Source: Perca fluviatilis | Taxonomy: Eukaryota; Chordata; Actinopteri; Perciformes; Percidae | Direction of reading: 5' to 3' | Length of the DNA stretch: 64,000 bases | NCBI RefSeq assembly: GCF_010015445.1 | Contig: NC_053126.1 | Coordinates: forward strand, 13,863,669 to 13,927,668 | Part shown: positions 28,001-43,000 of the stretch, one piece after another | Position numbering within the stretch: position 1 is the stretch's first letter | Layout: the number at the start of each line of letters is the position of its first letter | Position numbers and translations under genes: made by a program | Notes under the pieces: generated by a model | Database searches by the model: none | Seen by the model: only the letters and a program-made list of their open reading frames with translations | Told to the model about the DNA's origin: nothing

Positions 28001-31000
28001 TACTAAAAGGTGACGTGAAAACCTGCAGACTACTGATTGGTCAGAGAGAATCGTCACTAATCACTGCGTCATCATTGCTAGCGACAGCCGGGGGTGTTCT
28101 GAACAAACCCGCCATTTTTAAATAGTTTAGCCAGCGGTGTTTTTTTTTTTTTTTGCTGCCTCCAGCTTCTTTTGAAACAAAATATTTCTTCTGGCTGTGG
28201 CAACAGCCACATGCCGAGAGTAAAAAACAACACACCTTCGACATTCTGTGTGTCAGGCATGAGGCGGTACTAAATCTGCAAGGGAAAATGGAGGACGAAG
28301 CACTGTGGTCGAGTCGAGTAGAGTAGAGCTGGTACTAGCAGTGGGTAAGCGCCACACTAAGTGGCACTGATGGTAAACTTAAATGTATTTAGAATCACAA
28401 AAGTATTCACTGCCCTCTTGTGAGACACAATACAATAGTACAATTCAAAGTTTTAAATCAGTATAATCACTATTAATATACATTTTGTGCAACTTATTTT
28501 TTTTTGTGCCATTATTACAAAAAACAACAGTAACCGTAGCCTAGTTTTCTGCCATCGAGACCAGTTGCTACAGAAGTTCATACCAGCGTCAATGCACGCA
28601 TGATAGCATACTTCAAAGCTTCAGAGACTCTGTCGTGGGGAGACCTCACATCTTTTCGAGAGTTCATTACAGTAAATACTGTAAAAATAAAGAGAATCAA
28701 ATGCATCTATTTGTCTGTCTATTTAGAACAACAGGGCTTGAAGCAGCTAAACAGCAGGCTCCAAATAAGTCTAATATCCTCAGCAACCATGGATGAAGGA
28801 ACTGGGCTGGGTTAATCTTTTATTCAAGACAAATCTTTGGCCAAATGCTGAGGGAGCCAAATGTCAGTGACAATGTGGCACGATGGCAGAGGAGGTAATA
28901 CATTTCTCTGCTCATTGCCCTGGTAGTAGCAAGTCCCCAAATAGTGTGGCGAATCAGATGCAGCCGGAGATTTGTTTTGTTTGTAAAAACGTTTTTTTGT
29001 CAGGTCAGGTTTCTATTCTCAGGAGTCTACAGTAGAGCTCTGATGAATTAAAATGTCAGTAAAATATCAGTTTAAAAGTTTGTACAAAATTTCCAAGTAA
29101 CCTTTTCAGTCAATATTAACAGAAAACAAGTATTTAGTTGCTATTTGCTCTGCAGTATTAAATTTCATAAAGCTAACACGCCAAATGCACCGCTGAAACT
29201 CACCCTTCCTGCAACAGTAGAAGAGACGATAATGAAGTAATGGCAGAGAGACTTTTGTAACAGAGGGAGAGACAAAGCCAGAGATGTGACAGAGAGACAC
29301 AGATGGTGCCAAAAGGCAGCAAGATGGAGAGACAGACAGTGACAGTGAAAGACAAGACTGTATCAGAGAGAAAGGAGGATAAAAGACCAGGCAGACAGCT
29401 GCTGGCAGCTGCGTCGTGACATTGGTGAGACAAGTTGTCACTGGTGTGTGAGGGTACTTCTGATGTTGTCTGTTTTCCTTTTGTTGTCACTGAGATAAAA
29501 AGCAGGGCTGTGTCCTACTAAAAGATACAAGTGTAGTCAGGTCGGCTGATGGTGCGGGAATACATTTTTTCTACAACTCTCGTTTTGTAAAATACAGTGG
29601 GCCCTATTTTAACGATCTGGAACGCAAGTATCAAACGTGAAACGCAAGTAGCTTTGTGGGCGGATCTCTGGCGCTGTTGCTATTATACCAGCGGGATAAA
29701 TGAGTCTTGCGCCCGACGTAAATCTAAAATGGGTTGGTCTGAAGTAGCTAGGTGTGGTTTGGGCGTAACTTGCAATAAACCAATCAGAGCGTCATCTCAC
29801 ATTCCCTTTAAGAGCAGGCGCGCTTGTTCCATGGCGGATTGCTATTATGACGGCGGATTGCCTAGCGCACACCAGAGCGAGCTGTCCGGGATGCGGCAAA
29901 GTAATAAATGCCCGTCTTGTCCGGGTGGCGATGTTGCTGCGGCCTCTCAGGCGCATCAGAATGAATGAGTGACTGAATTTATTGGTCATGACCAATGGGT
30001 AGGGTCAGAAGCTATAGCTTATATAAGCCCCCCCCTTGTCACACATTTTTAAAACAAATCAAAACATGCCTACATCTACCTACATACATACATACATACA
30101 TACATACATACATACATACCTACATACCCACAGACATACATACATACAGTACAGGCCAAAAGATTGGACACACCTTCTCATTCAATGCGTTTCCTTTTTA
30201 TTTTCATGACTATTTATATTAGGATTCTCACTGAAGGCATCAAAACTATGAATGAACACATATGGAATTATGTACTTAACAAAAAAGTGTGAAATAACTG
30301 AAAACATGTCTTATATTTTAGATTCTTCAAAGTAGCCACCCTTTGCTTTTTTATTAATAAGGGAAAAAATTCCACTAATTAACCCTGACAAAGCACACCT
30401 GTGAAGTGAAAACCATTTCAGGTGACTACCTCATGAAGCTCATTGAGAGAACACCAAGGGTTTGCAGAGTTATCAAAAAAAGCAAAGGGTGGCTACTTTG
30501 AAGAATTTAAAATATAAGACATGTTTTCAGTTATTTCACACTTTTTTGTTAAGTACATAATTCCATATGTGTTCATTCATAGTTTTGATGCCTTCAGTGA
30601 GAATCTACAATGTAAATAGTCATGAAAATAAAGAAACACATTGAGTGAGAAGGTGTGTCCAAACTTTTGGCCTGTACTGTACATAAATACACACGTACAT
30701 ATACCCATTAAGGGTCAGTGCTTATATACATTACAATTGCCACCTTAAGGTAAATAATATCATAATTAATGATGACAACCATAATGGTAATGATGTTTAT
30801 CATCATCAACATGATTATCCACCTTTGCACACACTTATATTACTCAATTTCTATACTTATCTAGTATCATGTCTTTGAACCTTTTTTTTAAATTTAAAAA
30901 CATTCCCAATATGTTTTAATTCCCTTGGCAATGTGTTCCATAACTTCACACCACAGACAGAAATGCACCTGCTTTTCATTACTGTGTTACAGGTAGGTTG

Positions 31001-34000
31001 TTTCCAATTAAGGTCGCCTCTGAGGGTGTAACACCCTTCTCTTTCTCTAAACATGGTTTGAATGTTGGGAGGAAGTAGATTATTTCGAGCTTTATACAGA
31101 ACTAACGTAGTATTTAGGTTCACCAGGTCCATGAATTTCAGTGTGTTTGACTTAAGAAATAAAGAATTAGTATGATAATTGAAGCCAACATTATTCACAA
31201 TTCGTATAGCTCTTTTCTGAACTGTGCACACTGTCTGTAGAGTGGTTTTACAGGCATTGCCCCAAATCTCAACACAGTACGTTAAATATGGTAGTATCAG
31301 CGTGCTGTAGAGAGTGTTCATAGATCTATAATTTAGGAAGTGTCTGACTTTACTCAACACCCCAATGCTTCTGGACATTTTGGCTCTTACATGGTTTACT
31401 TGTGATTTCCAACTGATTTTATGGTCAATTATTACCCCTAGAATGGTGTGTTCATAAACTCTCTCTAACTCTTCTGTTTCTATCCTTAAGCTTATATGAG
31501 TTGTTAAATGTGTTCTCCTCAAGTCTGGAGAGGATTGCTGCAGCCATGGAGCATGGGCCTCCAAACGCAGTAATATTTTTCCTTGTAATTATGTATGGTT
31601 TGCAAAAATGGGAACTGCTGCGTCTGTGTAGATGAGAGAAGCAAGGTGTATGCGCGTTGTGCACACTCTACATTATGGCCAAGCATGCGTCCCTAAAATA
31701 GCATCTGAATAACTGCGCCACTGACTTTAGACTAGGTATTTCCTGGTCAGTGGCGGAATTGTTTTCTGAAACGGCAAAATAGCACTAGGGAACGTTTGCG
31801 CCTGAACATGCCTCCTCTTTTTGCTGAACCGCCCCCGGGAGTGAAAATACATTCCCTAATTTATTGATGTGCGTCTGTGGAGGGAAAAGTCCGCTGTGCG
31901 TCGGGTGCAAAATAGGAATGATACATGCGTCGGTGTACAAAGGCAATTGCGCTGAGTGCAAGATAGGGCCCAGTGTGTCCATAGCACAACTATCAAAACT
32001 GTCAAGTACCAAAAGCATCCGGTCAGTTCAGAGTTGTGTTGTGTACCTTTTGTTTCAGGACACCGTGTTGTGTATTATAGTATTATCCAGTGATAACACA
32101 TATTTGTTGCCGTATTTTCCTAAAAACAATGAAAAAATATCTTACATTACCAGAAGAATCTGAGAGATTTGTCTTTAAATTCACCAAAGTGCTCTAGTCA
32201 CTGACAAACAATTATACATTTCTTATACTGTATTCAGGCTCTCTTTGCATCCTATTAAAACTCAGATCACACTTTGCTGAATACAATAATGAACAGGACT
32301 AAAATTCCCCAGGAAGCCTCGGAGTGTCTTTCCACATGACCCAACTTTCCTTCTGTTGCACTTTTGACAAAGCAGATTATCTATGGGGTTACAATGCTAT
32401 TCTTACCAAGCTTTGATCAGAATATTACACCACCAGACAAAGTGGAAAAGTCTGCTCCCAACAACAGGCAGAGTCAGACGTGCAGGGAGAAAGTAGGACT
32501 TCTCTCCCGAGAGGAGGTTTAAGCTCCCCCAGACAGCTGAGCTAAACGGAGTGGCGCCATGTCACTGTCTGACACAAGAGGAAGACACAGAGAAGTCCTC
32601 TCACACTCGGGGCTGTGTGTATTCACACATTCATGCAGGTACACAACATGTCATGGAGAAAAACCCTAATAAGCTATATTTGATGTATTCAAAACCAGGG
32701 TTTGTAATGTTTGCATTGCTATTTTCAAATCTGCTTGTTGACATTTGTGTAAGTACTTTATGTTTTCTTCTGCAGATTTCATAGGCACACACAATATCTC
32801 TAATAAAACACACATCAGTTATCAAGTCCCTTCTGTGTTATAAAACTTCACAACATAAAAAAACAGAAAAAGAACAGCCTTGTAGCTGATTTCTGTGGCC
32901 TGACAGGGAAGAGAAAGGCTTTTATGTTTATAAAAGAGCAGCTGACGCTCGCAAACACAGGTGTGAGTCACGTCTGAATGACTGATGTGCTTTGAAAAGC
33001 AGCGGAGAGTGAGACGTGTATAGAGGTACTATCCTCACTTCTCTCGATGCTCACAAATTTGTTTTTGTGCTGTAGAAGCTGAACATAAGCACTGATCCTT
33101 AACCTGTGTCTCTTTAAGTCAGTGGTAAGTTTACACCGTTCTGAGTAAATAAACCTGATAAAAAGCTTTGTATGTGGATTCAAGTAGCCTACATATTGCC
33201 AAATGATGTAACAAGGTCAACACACAGCATTTGCAGATGAAGACCTTCTCTTAGGAGAAAAAGCAAGCCAAAAGAAAATAACTATGCTTGGGTTTCCAAG
33301 TTGCTCTAAAATACATGTAAGCATATACACATATGTGACTCTTCTGTTGCAAGTTAAAGTGTTAGTTAACCAGCTAAAGGCTAGTATCTCCATGCACACA
33401 CATAAACGTCTTTACTATTGTTAAGGAAAAACACAGGAGCAGTGTATCTCATTTCACATAAGTGAAGAATGTTCGGGAGACCTTGATGACTTACACAGAA
33501 GCATTTAATTAATGAACACTCAATTGAGGAGACAATTAAGCAGGCAGTACAGTTTAACTATGATGTGTTATTGTGCAAATGCTGGAGGCGTTCTGTTTAG
33601 CTGAACCTATAAGGTAAACAAAGATAATGCAGTCGCCTAAACACAGATGCAAAGCCTGCTTCAGCCTCTCTCTTTCTCTGGGAAGTATGCTAAAGTGTGG
33701 CTGGCCCACCGATCTCCAAAAGGAGACAGTCCTGAGACAAAACATTCCTGTATCATACAGCTGCCCAGATTCCCTGAATCTGTTCACCACAACTATACTG
33801 TAACAACCAATAATGTCCCCAGGAAGTGTACACTTTGTGGAGTAAACACTTTTCATGAAATGTTTTGCATAACAGTTGCCCAATATATATCGATATATTT
33901 TTCTTTGTCATCTCATTGGCAGTTCTTTGGGCAGTAGACCTCGTGTGTCAAAATGATATGCAGGACAGTGAAAAAAAGTAGAGTTGAAAGATCAATTATG

Positions 34001-37000
34001 CATTTCATTGGTGGCAAGTCAAGAGGTAAATTAAATCAGCTCACAAACCCCATCACCGCAAGCCAGGACGTCAACCTCATCAATGGATTTCTATTTCTCA
34101 GAATTATGAATGCCTCAATATAAAAAAGGAAATCAATAATTTAAGGCTTTCAACATATCGAAGGGAAAAGATAGGAGTGGGTAAAATGTCAAATCCAGCA
34201 AAATGGAGATTCAGTGTGAGCAGGCTGAAAGGGCTAAAAGCTGCAGACAAGTCATTAACCTGCAAATGTGTCACTTTGCCACATTTTCATTAAAATAAAT
34301 TGATCCACGCACCATCTAACTTAATGGCAGGAATGTAGATGCAGTGGTTCCTGTTAGGTGTGTGCCAGTTTTTTAGATTGTGTGCACATAGGCAGTCCTC
34401 ATTATCATGATATTCTCTGTGGCATCTGTGCCAATTATTTCCAGAGTCATGTACTGTGTGTCAGAGGGGGGGTGTGGGGCTCTGCACCTCCCTGTCAATC
34501 AAACTGATATCTTGTCAGTCCTCATGTCAGTCGTTGTAAACACAATTCCTTTAATGTGTTTTTCTTTTGGTCTAAAGAAGCTTAAATTCTTGGGGGAAAA
34601 AAACTCATCTCTGTTTATATATCTCTAGACATATGCTATTTTAAATTTCAAATTTAGAATGATAGTACAAAGGCCACGATAAAACAAAGCAGAAGAAAAC
34701 AAGATATAATATATTACATAAATATGTTGTTCTTGTCTTGTCATTTATTGTTTTCCTTTCTCCTTACCAACTTTTGGGACATTTATGTTTAGTGAACAAA
34801 CTAACAAGCAGTATATTTGATTTGTTAGCTTAAGAAGTACTCCAGTTGGGGGACTTGTGAAGGACAGATAAAAACAAACCTTCAAGAGTCTACAGCCATG
34901 ATAGCGGCTCTAAAAGTCTGCAGATAGGCACAACTAACATCAGAATGTTAAGCATGTTAGCATCAGCTAGCACAAAACACAAAGGGAATGTCATTAGTTT
35001 TGCAGCTGTTAAGTCAGACAAAAGTATGGGAAAAACTAAAAGTTTGACCTGATCATGGCGCAAGATACATTTTCTCATGAGGGCGGCAACACGCTCTTCC
35101 ACAAACAATGTCATAATGACTCTGGATAATTCACAGAACTTGCTTTGTTTCTAATTTGGTTTTTTTTTTTTTTAAAAAATTTATTTTTTTTTTTTTTTTA
35201 AACAAAATGTATATATTTAGTGTTGACAGTCAAATTTGTAGGAGGCCACCTACACTTTGTTAAAGGTGACTTACTATTCTGCTTAATTGAAATCCATTTT
35301 CACACTTTCAAACAAAAGCTGTAACGGCCCTTCTGTCTGGATGATAAAAGGATTGCAGGAATGTGATAAAAAGCCAGAGTAACCACAACAAAAAATGATG
35401 ACACCAACGCATTTGTTCATGCCAGAGAGACATAAGAGATAGAGAGTGACAGAAAAACAGATATGTACTGGATTTTGTGTGTGTCTCTGTGAAAGATTAA
35501 CACGATTTGTCTTTGATCAACTGTCTTGTGCCAAAGAGCGAAAACATATTTCAGTGGACAAAAAGTACAACTGGAAATAAAAAGGGAAGCAGTTGTAGCT
35601 GCAAAAAGAGGGAAACAAGGTTTACAGAACTGGGTTTTAGACGGAGCACATCTTTTTCCTAAAACTGCAGTGTCAATAGTCAGCCTGTTCTCATGAACCA
35701 TACGTTCGAAAAGCTATGAAAAGTGAAGCACTGTAATTTGTATGATTTACACGTTTTTTTTGCCATGTGCACCACATTGACTGCTGCTGTAAGAACGCGG
35801 CTGGCGGATGGGTGGGCGTCAACATTCAGGACTTTCACCCAGGAAATGCGTGTTCCTTGGGACTGTTTTAATGCAAACCACGATCTTTTCCTAAACTTAA
35901 CTAGTCGTTTTGGTGCCTAAATTTAACTGTCGTTGCCGCGTAACGCTCACTTTTTCTTGCCTAATCTTAACCGTAATCTCCTCTGAAATGACCGGCAGCT
36001 CGCGCTGCTCTGTACCCAGCGCACAGTCACCTATTCTGGGGTAACTAGACCACCAACTACCTCTGACCTGACGGAGCACCACGACCGGCAGCTCGTGGTG
36101 CTCTGTACCCAGCGCACAGTTACCTATTCTGGGGTAAGTGAACCACCAACTACCTGACCTGACAGAGCACAATGCGGAGCACTGTACTTGGCGGCACGAA
36201 ACTCTGTAGTAGCTTAAACAGCTAGCAACTAGCGCTATGTAGCACGAAGCTCTGTAGAAGCTTAAACAGCTAGCAACTGCCGCTATGTAGCACGGAGCTC
36301 TGTAGCCAATGTCACTTAACCAGTCGGGGGTCTCCTTGTTCTTGTATAATATCATACGTTTTAGTATGCATAACTTTTTGTATGATATCACACAAACCCG
36401 TTCATGAGAATTCGTTGCAATAGTTGCTGTGACAAACGAAAGGTTGATACAGAAACAGACAAACAATGTAGACGATGATTGGATGAAGACACAGTGCAGG
36501 ACCCCTGGCTTCCAGATTATCTGACAAATCTCTATCACATTAGAAAGGTTTTTGGGAAAAATAGATCCAAAGCTCTGTACCAAAAACAACATCTTTCTTC
36601 AAATTGGCCTCATAAATGGATTCCAAACTGTCTAGCCTTGAATATATATACACCATCAGTGCATTATAATATTTCAGTGTAAAGGCAGTGCAGTCCCTCT
36701 TGGATAATCTTTGATACATTAAAGTTGTAGACTTGCAAAAAGCTGAAGGGGTGGTGGGGAACTTTAATTCATGAAAAAGCTGTCTTTGATTTTCTCTAAA
36801 TAGTTCTTTTTTTGTAAGATTAAATAAGCATAAGAGATAGAAAGACACAGTCATCAAATCATATTTTTGTTCTGAGAGCTTCTGAGTGGCTTTGACCTTT
36901 GTCTCCTTCTGCAGAGTGAAAACTAACTCAGAGAAACAAAAAAGGCACTTTTCTGGTGAGCAGGCAGAAATGCGGTGTTATCTAACAAAAATCTGCGCAG

Positions 37001-40000
37001 TGATAGAGAGGTGATGGCCCTCCTTTTTCCAAAATCTCCACAACAAAGAGGTAATAGAAAATGTGCAACAAGGACAAAGAAAGAGGAGATTAACCCCCCC
37101 CCCCCATCTTTTGTGAAGTTATTTTCATAGAGATAGTAATACACCTACTTTTACTTTTTTTATTCCTTCTGGGAAATTGATTTGCAAGCAGGCAGCTTAG
37201 GACAACTTTATTCATCTTGCTGTGTTTGAGTGGTTTCTTGTGTGCACATAAGTGTCCCACATGTTTTGTCACTTTGCAGCTGAAATCATAGTAAATGGAA
37301 ATGTCCACAGAAAGCAGCTGAACACCGACTTTTCTGCAGGACTACGCTCACTGGCTGCATCAAATATGTCTACAGTCAAGGACAGGCAATAATCTACCAA
37401 AGCAATGGTGCTGACAGACTAGTAATGTTCCACACAGGAGACCAAATTACAGGTGATGTGTGACTGAGTAGGTAATGAATGAGGATTACTGCGTGTCATG
37501 CCTTCACTAACTGGTATAGAACCTGATGGTGCAGCATAATCCACGATATGTTTCTTCACACAACACTGAAACAAGTCTCCACTGATTATAAATGAATGGT
37601 ATTTGATATTCATTCCACTGCATTATTTACTGACACTTTCTCTCATCACCATCTGGTGCAGTGATGCCATGACATTTAACTAACAGCTATGAGGTAGGCA
37701 GGCGGCCATTTCATTTGAAGCCAACCCATGCCCCGGGGACAGACAGAGAGAGATGAATGAATGCACACAGATGAAGGTTTCATCTCATTGCTTTTATTGG
37801 GTTTCTACAACACAGACACATAAGCATGATCAAGTATTCAGGCATCAGTATGTGTGAACACACATACAGATGTAAGAGCAACTGCAGCTGCAAAGTAATT
37901 CATCATTTAAAAACCAGCATCAAGGTCAGACTGTTCAATAAGAGTAATTTTATTATATTTATAGAGAAGGTATTCTAATCCAGGTTAGAGCTATTGATCT
38001 GCACAGTCAAAATGAAACAGAAAGTTTGTGTCTTACGAGACTGCTTCACTTGGATCGGTGCCCAGGTGCTGATCAATTCTAATGTTATGAGAACGCTGTG
38101 AGGATTTGAAAAGGTTCAGCTACAAAACAGCAGGTCTGGAGCCGGTGTCTTGGACACGTCAGCAGACCAGCTTGTCATTGCCTTTAGAAAAATGATTCAT
38201 ATGATTGTTTTCTGATCTGCCAGGGCTATGGTTAAAGCTAATCTAATCAATATGTTTTACATTAACAATAAATAAAATGACGAACCCACAGAAAGTCATC
38301 AGCTGACTCTGTAGTTTCCCTCCAGCTCTACGAAGCAATTTAATGTCTTTCAGCTCATTGTTTTGGTGCAACTTTACTGTTTTGATTCAGTCTCACTGCT
38401 TTCATTGACGTCATTCCAGCCACAACAAGCAGCCATTTCCAACAAAAAAACTCTGGTAAGCCCACTTTAGGCTATCTGCTCAACACCAAACAGCTGACAG
38501 ACAGTTAGTGACTAGCTGGTGAACACAGTTGAGCATTTAGCAGCTAAAGAGACAGATATTTCCCTCAGGAGTTTGTGAGGACAAACTTTTCATGGCGATA
38601 ATGTTCAGTACTGTGTTTAAAGCTTGTCGCCTTTGCTTCTGACAGAAAAAGCATCATTCACCCAGCTAAAAAAAGGTCCTTCGCGTCAGGTAAAAGCAAA
38701 CATATTGTAGGTTGCTTTTGCCATTCGAACAAATGACCAATGCTGACGTTTTTCTGTTGAGGACTGCCTCTTGCCAACATCGCAGCTTAGCCCCAGATGC
38801 TAACGCTGACGAGCAATCTCTCTTATCACCAGAGCAGTCTGTTGCTCTTTCTAAATGGTGGGTTTCAGGAACTGCAGGTTCACTGACAGACAGAGAGCAC
38901 TGAATTGTTCCGGTTTGACAATCCTTTGTATTCCCATCAACAGCAAATGATCCTAGCTTTGAATGATAGCACCACAGGAGCCAGGCTGCTTTTTAACCGG
39001 AGCAACCCAGACAAATGATTTGCAGCAGAGGCCTAAATTGACTCTTATAGTCTCCCTGAAGCACTACTTTTGACAAGACGACATTTATCATGTTACTAAA
39101 TGGCTTGTGTATTTCTGCTCCAATGGCTTACACCTACAAGTACTTGCCATTGTGTATAACATAAACAATAGATAGATTAATGGCGCTGACCATAATGGAC
39201 CACATGAAACACAGCTGCGCATGTAAGCTGAAGCTTGAAATGCATCTGCACAAACAAGAAAAAAAAAAAATCACAGATCTGTAGATTTAAAGAAATTCCA
39301 CTTTTATCTTTAAACCATTTAAATCACAATTATACTATCCAAATGACAGCAGCTGATATTTCAGACGTAGCAAGTCAGAGCATAAGATGAATTGTTTTGA
39401 CCGAGGGTCTCTCGCCATAAGTGTTAAGTCTTTCTCTCTGAGATGATGGACAGCTTCTATGACGTTAATGCTTTGCTTGCCTAAATATCTCCTAGCTGGG
39501 GAGACAATAATACACCATAGAGAGGAGCGGATCTGGAGCGGAGGAGGAGAGAATGATTTGCCCCTCTGGTTTCTCCCCCTCCTTCAGAGTGGCATTCATC
39601 ACCATTACCGTTCATTAACATGAGTTAGTGCTTGGCAGCGGTGTGCCAGCAGGCATCTGTAGCTTGCCGACAGCATATCTCCTCGCAGTAACAGACACTG
39701 ACTCAATGCGGATGTGGAGAGGAGAAAGAAAGGAGGGAAAGGCTAAGCAGGGCAGGAAAGACCTTGTCAAACTGTGTCCCCGAAGATTGCACCAAATGTA
39801 TCTCTGGGAGACTAAAAACTGTTTCAAATAACAAACCTCAACAGTCAGAGATGAAACTGTGCCAGTGCAGCAATAAAAAGTAAGATACAGCAAACAATAA
39901 TGAGAATAGGATACATTTGCATTTATAACAAACTTTTAACACTATCATATTAAAAGCATACTTATAGTGTGTTTTACTGCCTGCCTGGGGCAACATATTC

Positions 40001-43000
40001 ATTAGGTATACAGTAAATAGTAAAAACTCACACATTGAATAATCCAGGGCACAACAGTGTGTTAGTTATCCTCCCAGTTAGCTGAGTTGGAGACTTTTGG
40101 ACAAAAACAGAGCCTGAAGCAAGGCTGAAATGTCATCTGTAGCACCAGCTCACCAGCGCTGTAGACTTTGTTTCAGATGCTTGACAGTTACTCATCACCC
40201 CTTCTGTTACTGCTTGCCCAACATATCAGTGTCCCTCCTGTCCAACTTCTGCACTCACACACAAATAACCCCATCTCTGTCCTTGAGCTGCCGTTCACAT
40301 CTGGAGCTAAAGAAAACCCTTTTCTGTTTTTAATGATCTCTCACATCTCACAGATGGGCATATCATATTTACATTACATGTCATTTAGCTAATGCTTTTT
40401 TCCAAAGTAACTTTCTATATATATGTCAGAGGCCACACGCCTCTGGAGCAAATATGGGTTAAGTGTCTTGCTCAGGGACACATTGATGGATGTATCGCAG
40501 CGGGAATTAAACCCAGACCTCCCACACCAAAGGCATGTGTCGAATCCACTGCGCCATCACCACCCCACTTTACATGGCGATAATACCCATTACCCATACC
40601 CATATTTCTCTGGCAGAGGCTGGTGACAAAAACTCTCTCATTCCCTCAACAGGTGCATTGCTGCCCTGAGAGGAAGGACATTTTTCTCTGATGGCCAGTG
40701 TCAATTAAAGCAGTTAAAAATAGCCACCCCTCCTGTACATTTACCACACAGAGGGAAACAGCAGGTATGATAACATAATGACAACATGAAGGTAATGGGT
40801 AATGGAGGAGATGTTTATGAAAAGCTGCCATTGTGTGGTCCTAAATGCTATTTTACAGGTGGCAAATTGGAGATTCATAAAACGTTGTGCTGTTTAGTTT
40901 GTTTTTTCCCCAACTAAAAGAAAGATCTGTTTTTTTTTCTCAATACAAAGTAAAAACACTATTTCGGTATTGCTTAAGATTTTAATTATGTGTTTTATTG
41001 ATTGGAAGGATGCATCAACAGTTTGACTTCTCCTCTGTATCCTTTCAAATCGTCCCTCCCTATGTTGCCGTATTTCTTTTTATTTCCTCTCTTGCTTCAA
41101 GGTATTATTATTATTATTATTATTTCTATTTCACATCTCGCTTTAGGATTTATGTGGATAAACCAAACAAAAAGATACTTAAGGGAGCAATCTTAGTGGC
41201 AAAGTTACCACAAAGCAAATATGAATAAAATACAACAAAAAGCCATTATAGCAGCAAATGCATACTTTGATGTTCTTTTTCTGTATATATGACAAAATCT
41301 ATGAAATGTATGAAATGTCTTGTATTGATTTTTCATTTTCTCTTAATTAGCTGATGCAATAAAGGGAATATGCCTGCAGCCAAGACTGATTTGATTTGAA
41401 AACTGCTGCAGGACAGACTGCATCACACAACCTTGTTTTATATAAAGCACAGTTTCTATACAAGCATGTACACTTTCAGTTTATGAAGCTGCTTATCTAT
41501 CTGGTCCTGTCGGAAACAAAATCCTATCCTCTGTACTAATGAATGGTTTCCTTTGCATGAGTGCTCAGGTGATTCTTATCAGTTTCATCCTTCATCATAT
41601 AATCTGTTTTCGCTGTTCCTGTTGTCAGAGTGCATACAGCCACAACATTAACAGTATGTGCCAAAGAGCAGAACAGGCGGCGCCACAGTGGTCAGCACTG
41701 AGTAGACCCCACCAAGGCTGACTGCAACTTTCTGTGTCGAATTTGCATGTTCTATCCACAACGGTTTCCTCACACACTCCAAAGACATGCATCTTAGTAC
41801 TATTGACCAAGACACTGTCCTCAGAACTGGAGCCAGTCTGTAGGAGCTGAAGTGTGGCTCCACTGCTCTGTAATAGTTGGATGGGTCAAATGCAGAAGAC
41901 AAATGACCCTACAGGGACTAATAAAATATAATTAACTCAATGGAATTGCTTAATAAAATCCATTCATTTTTAATTTAATAAACTTAGAGGTAAGGTGCTC
42001 TGGTAAAAACAAAAGCGGATGAGGTACAGCATCAGAGAGGGCAGATATCAGCCATTGCCTCTCTTCAGTTCTCATCTACGATTTCATGCAACATCTGAAC
42101 ACTGACAAATTTACTATGCTACATGTTGCTGGCTCTAATATTTGATTCTAAGAAGGAGATCAGCCATGCCAAGTCACATTCACTCTCTGCTTGTTCAAAC
42201 ATCCGTCACATGGACTGACTTTGATAAAAAATGTGGGTTGATGTTGCCAAAGATGACACTGATGATGAGGCTCGGCATTTTGGCATTACAAAGCCATATC
42301 ATTTATTCATTCATTCAGTGACGTATCAGATGTTACTGAGCCTTTTGTGACAGCACTTGTGGCCATGATCTAACCACAGCCTTTTAATCTATAAAATAAA
42401 TCTGATGGAAAATTAATTAAATTACAAATGACCATGTCAGACAACAATCTGTTCATGTAAAGTATTAAAAAAGGGAGAATGAAAAGATCTGACACAAAAC
42501 ATTCAGGAGGTTTTGTATGTGGTTATAACAGCTTTACAATTATTAAATATAACAAACAAAGAGCAACAAAAAGTAACCTACCTGTATGTTGTCGAAGGAT
42601 GTTTTGTTGGTGACGTCGTACAGCAGAAGCAAAGCTAAAATAGAACAGAGAAAAGTTTAAGTGTATTCATTGTCCGCAAATCATTTTATATTGTAAAGTG
42701 GATTGGTGGAAATAAATCTCAGCAAATGTTTAATTCAATCTTTCACCTTGATGTCTCAACTCCCTTTCAAATTAAATCATGACAGAAATCATTTTCATTC
42801 TGGGCCCCAAGGCTGATTAATTTGAGTTGCCCAGACAAAGTCCTGCATCACAATCAGCTGGACTCAGACAGACCAGAGTTTACTGCATATAGAATGCTAA
42901 ATGGCAGTTTAAAGACAAGTAGCCGCAAAACATGGAACGCCAAAATGGCCAAGATGGGATTAAAGTTAAGATAATGTAAGGGACAATGTGTTGTAGAATA

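Larger units (their letters stand above)
29957..31514 (-). mobile_element. CR1/L2-like LINE 3' fragment inserted in element A
   Basis: It interrupts element A exactly where element B is continuous (GAGGAG next to ATGCGCCTGAG). On the minus strand it holds the reverse-transcriptase C-terminal region, then a 3'UTR with a (TATG)n run, and ends in ATTCATTC-type short repeats, as CR1/L2-like LINEs do. Confidence 0.7.
29599..31971 (-). mobile_element. PIF/Harbinger-like element A, internally deleted, hosting a LINE
   Basis: The ends are GGGCCCTAT (left) and ATAGGGCCC (right), flanked by matching AGT triplets. The internal sequence is the reverse of element B (57644-58671), including the piece coding the transposase C-terminal tail [16 protein letters not shown]. 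Relative to B it lacks about 230 bp of transposase and is split by a LINE insertion. Confidence 0.75.

Noticed and set aside
30857..31564. 235-codon frame as one gene
   Set aside because: It is an accidental fusion of a Harbinger-derived tail (first 18 codons) with a LINE reverse-transcriptase end.
35897..36592. 231-codon minus-strand frame
   Set aside because: It runs across internal tandem repeats and both the inside and outside of a hAT-like element. It has no recognisable domain and no splice context.
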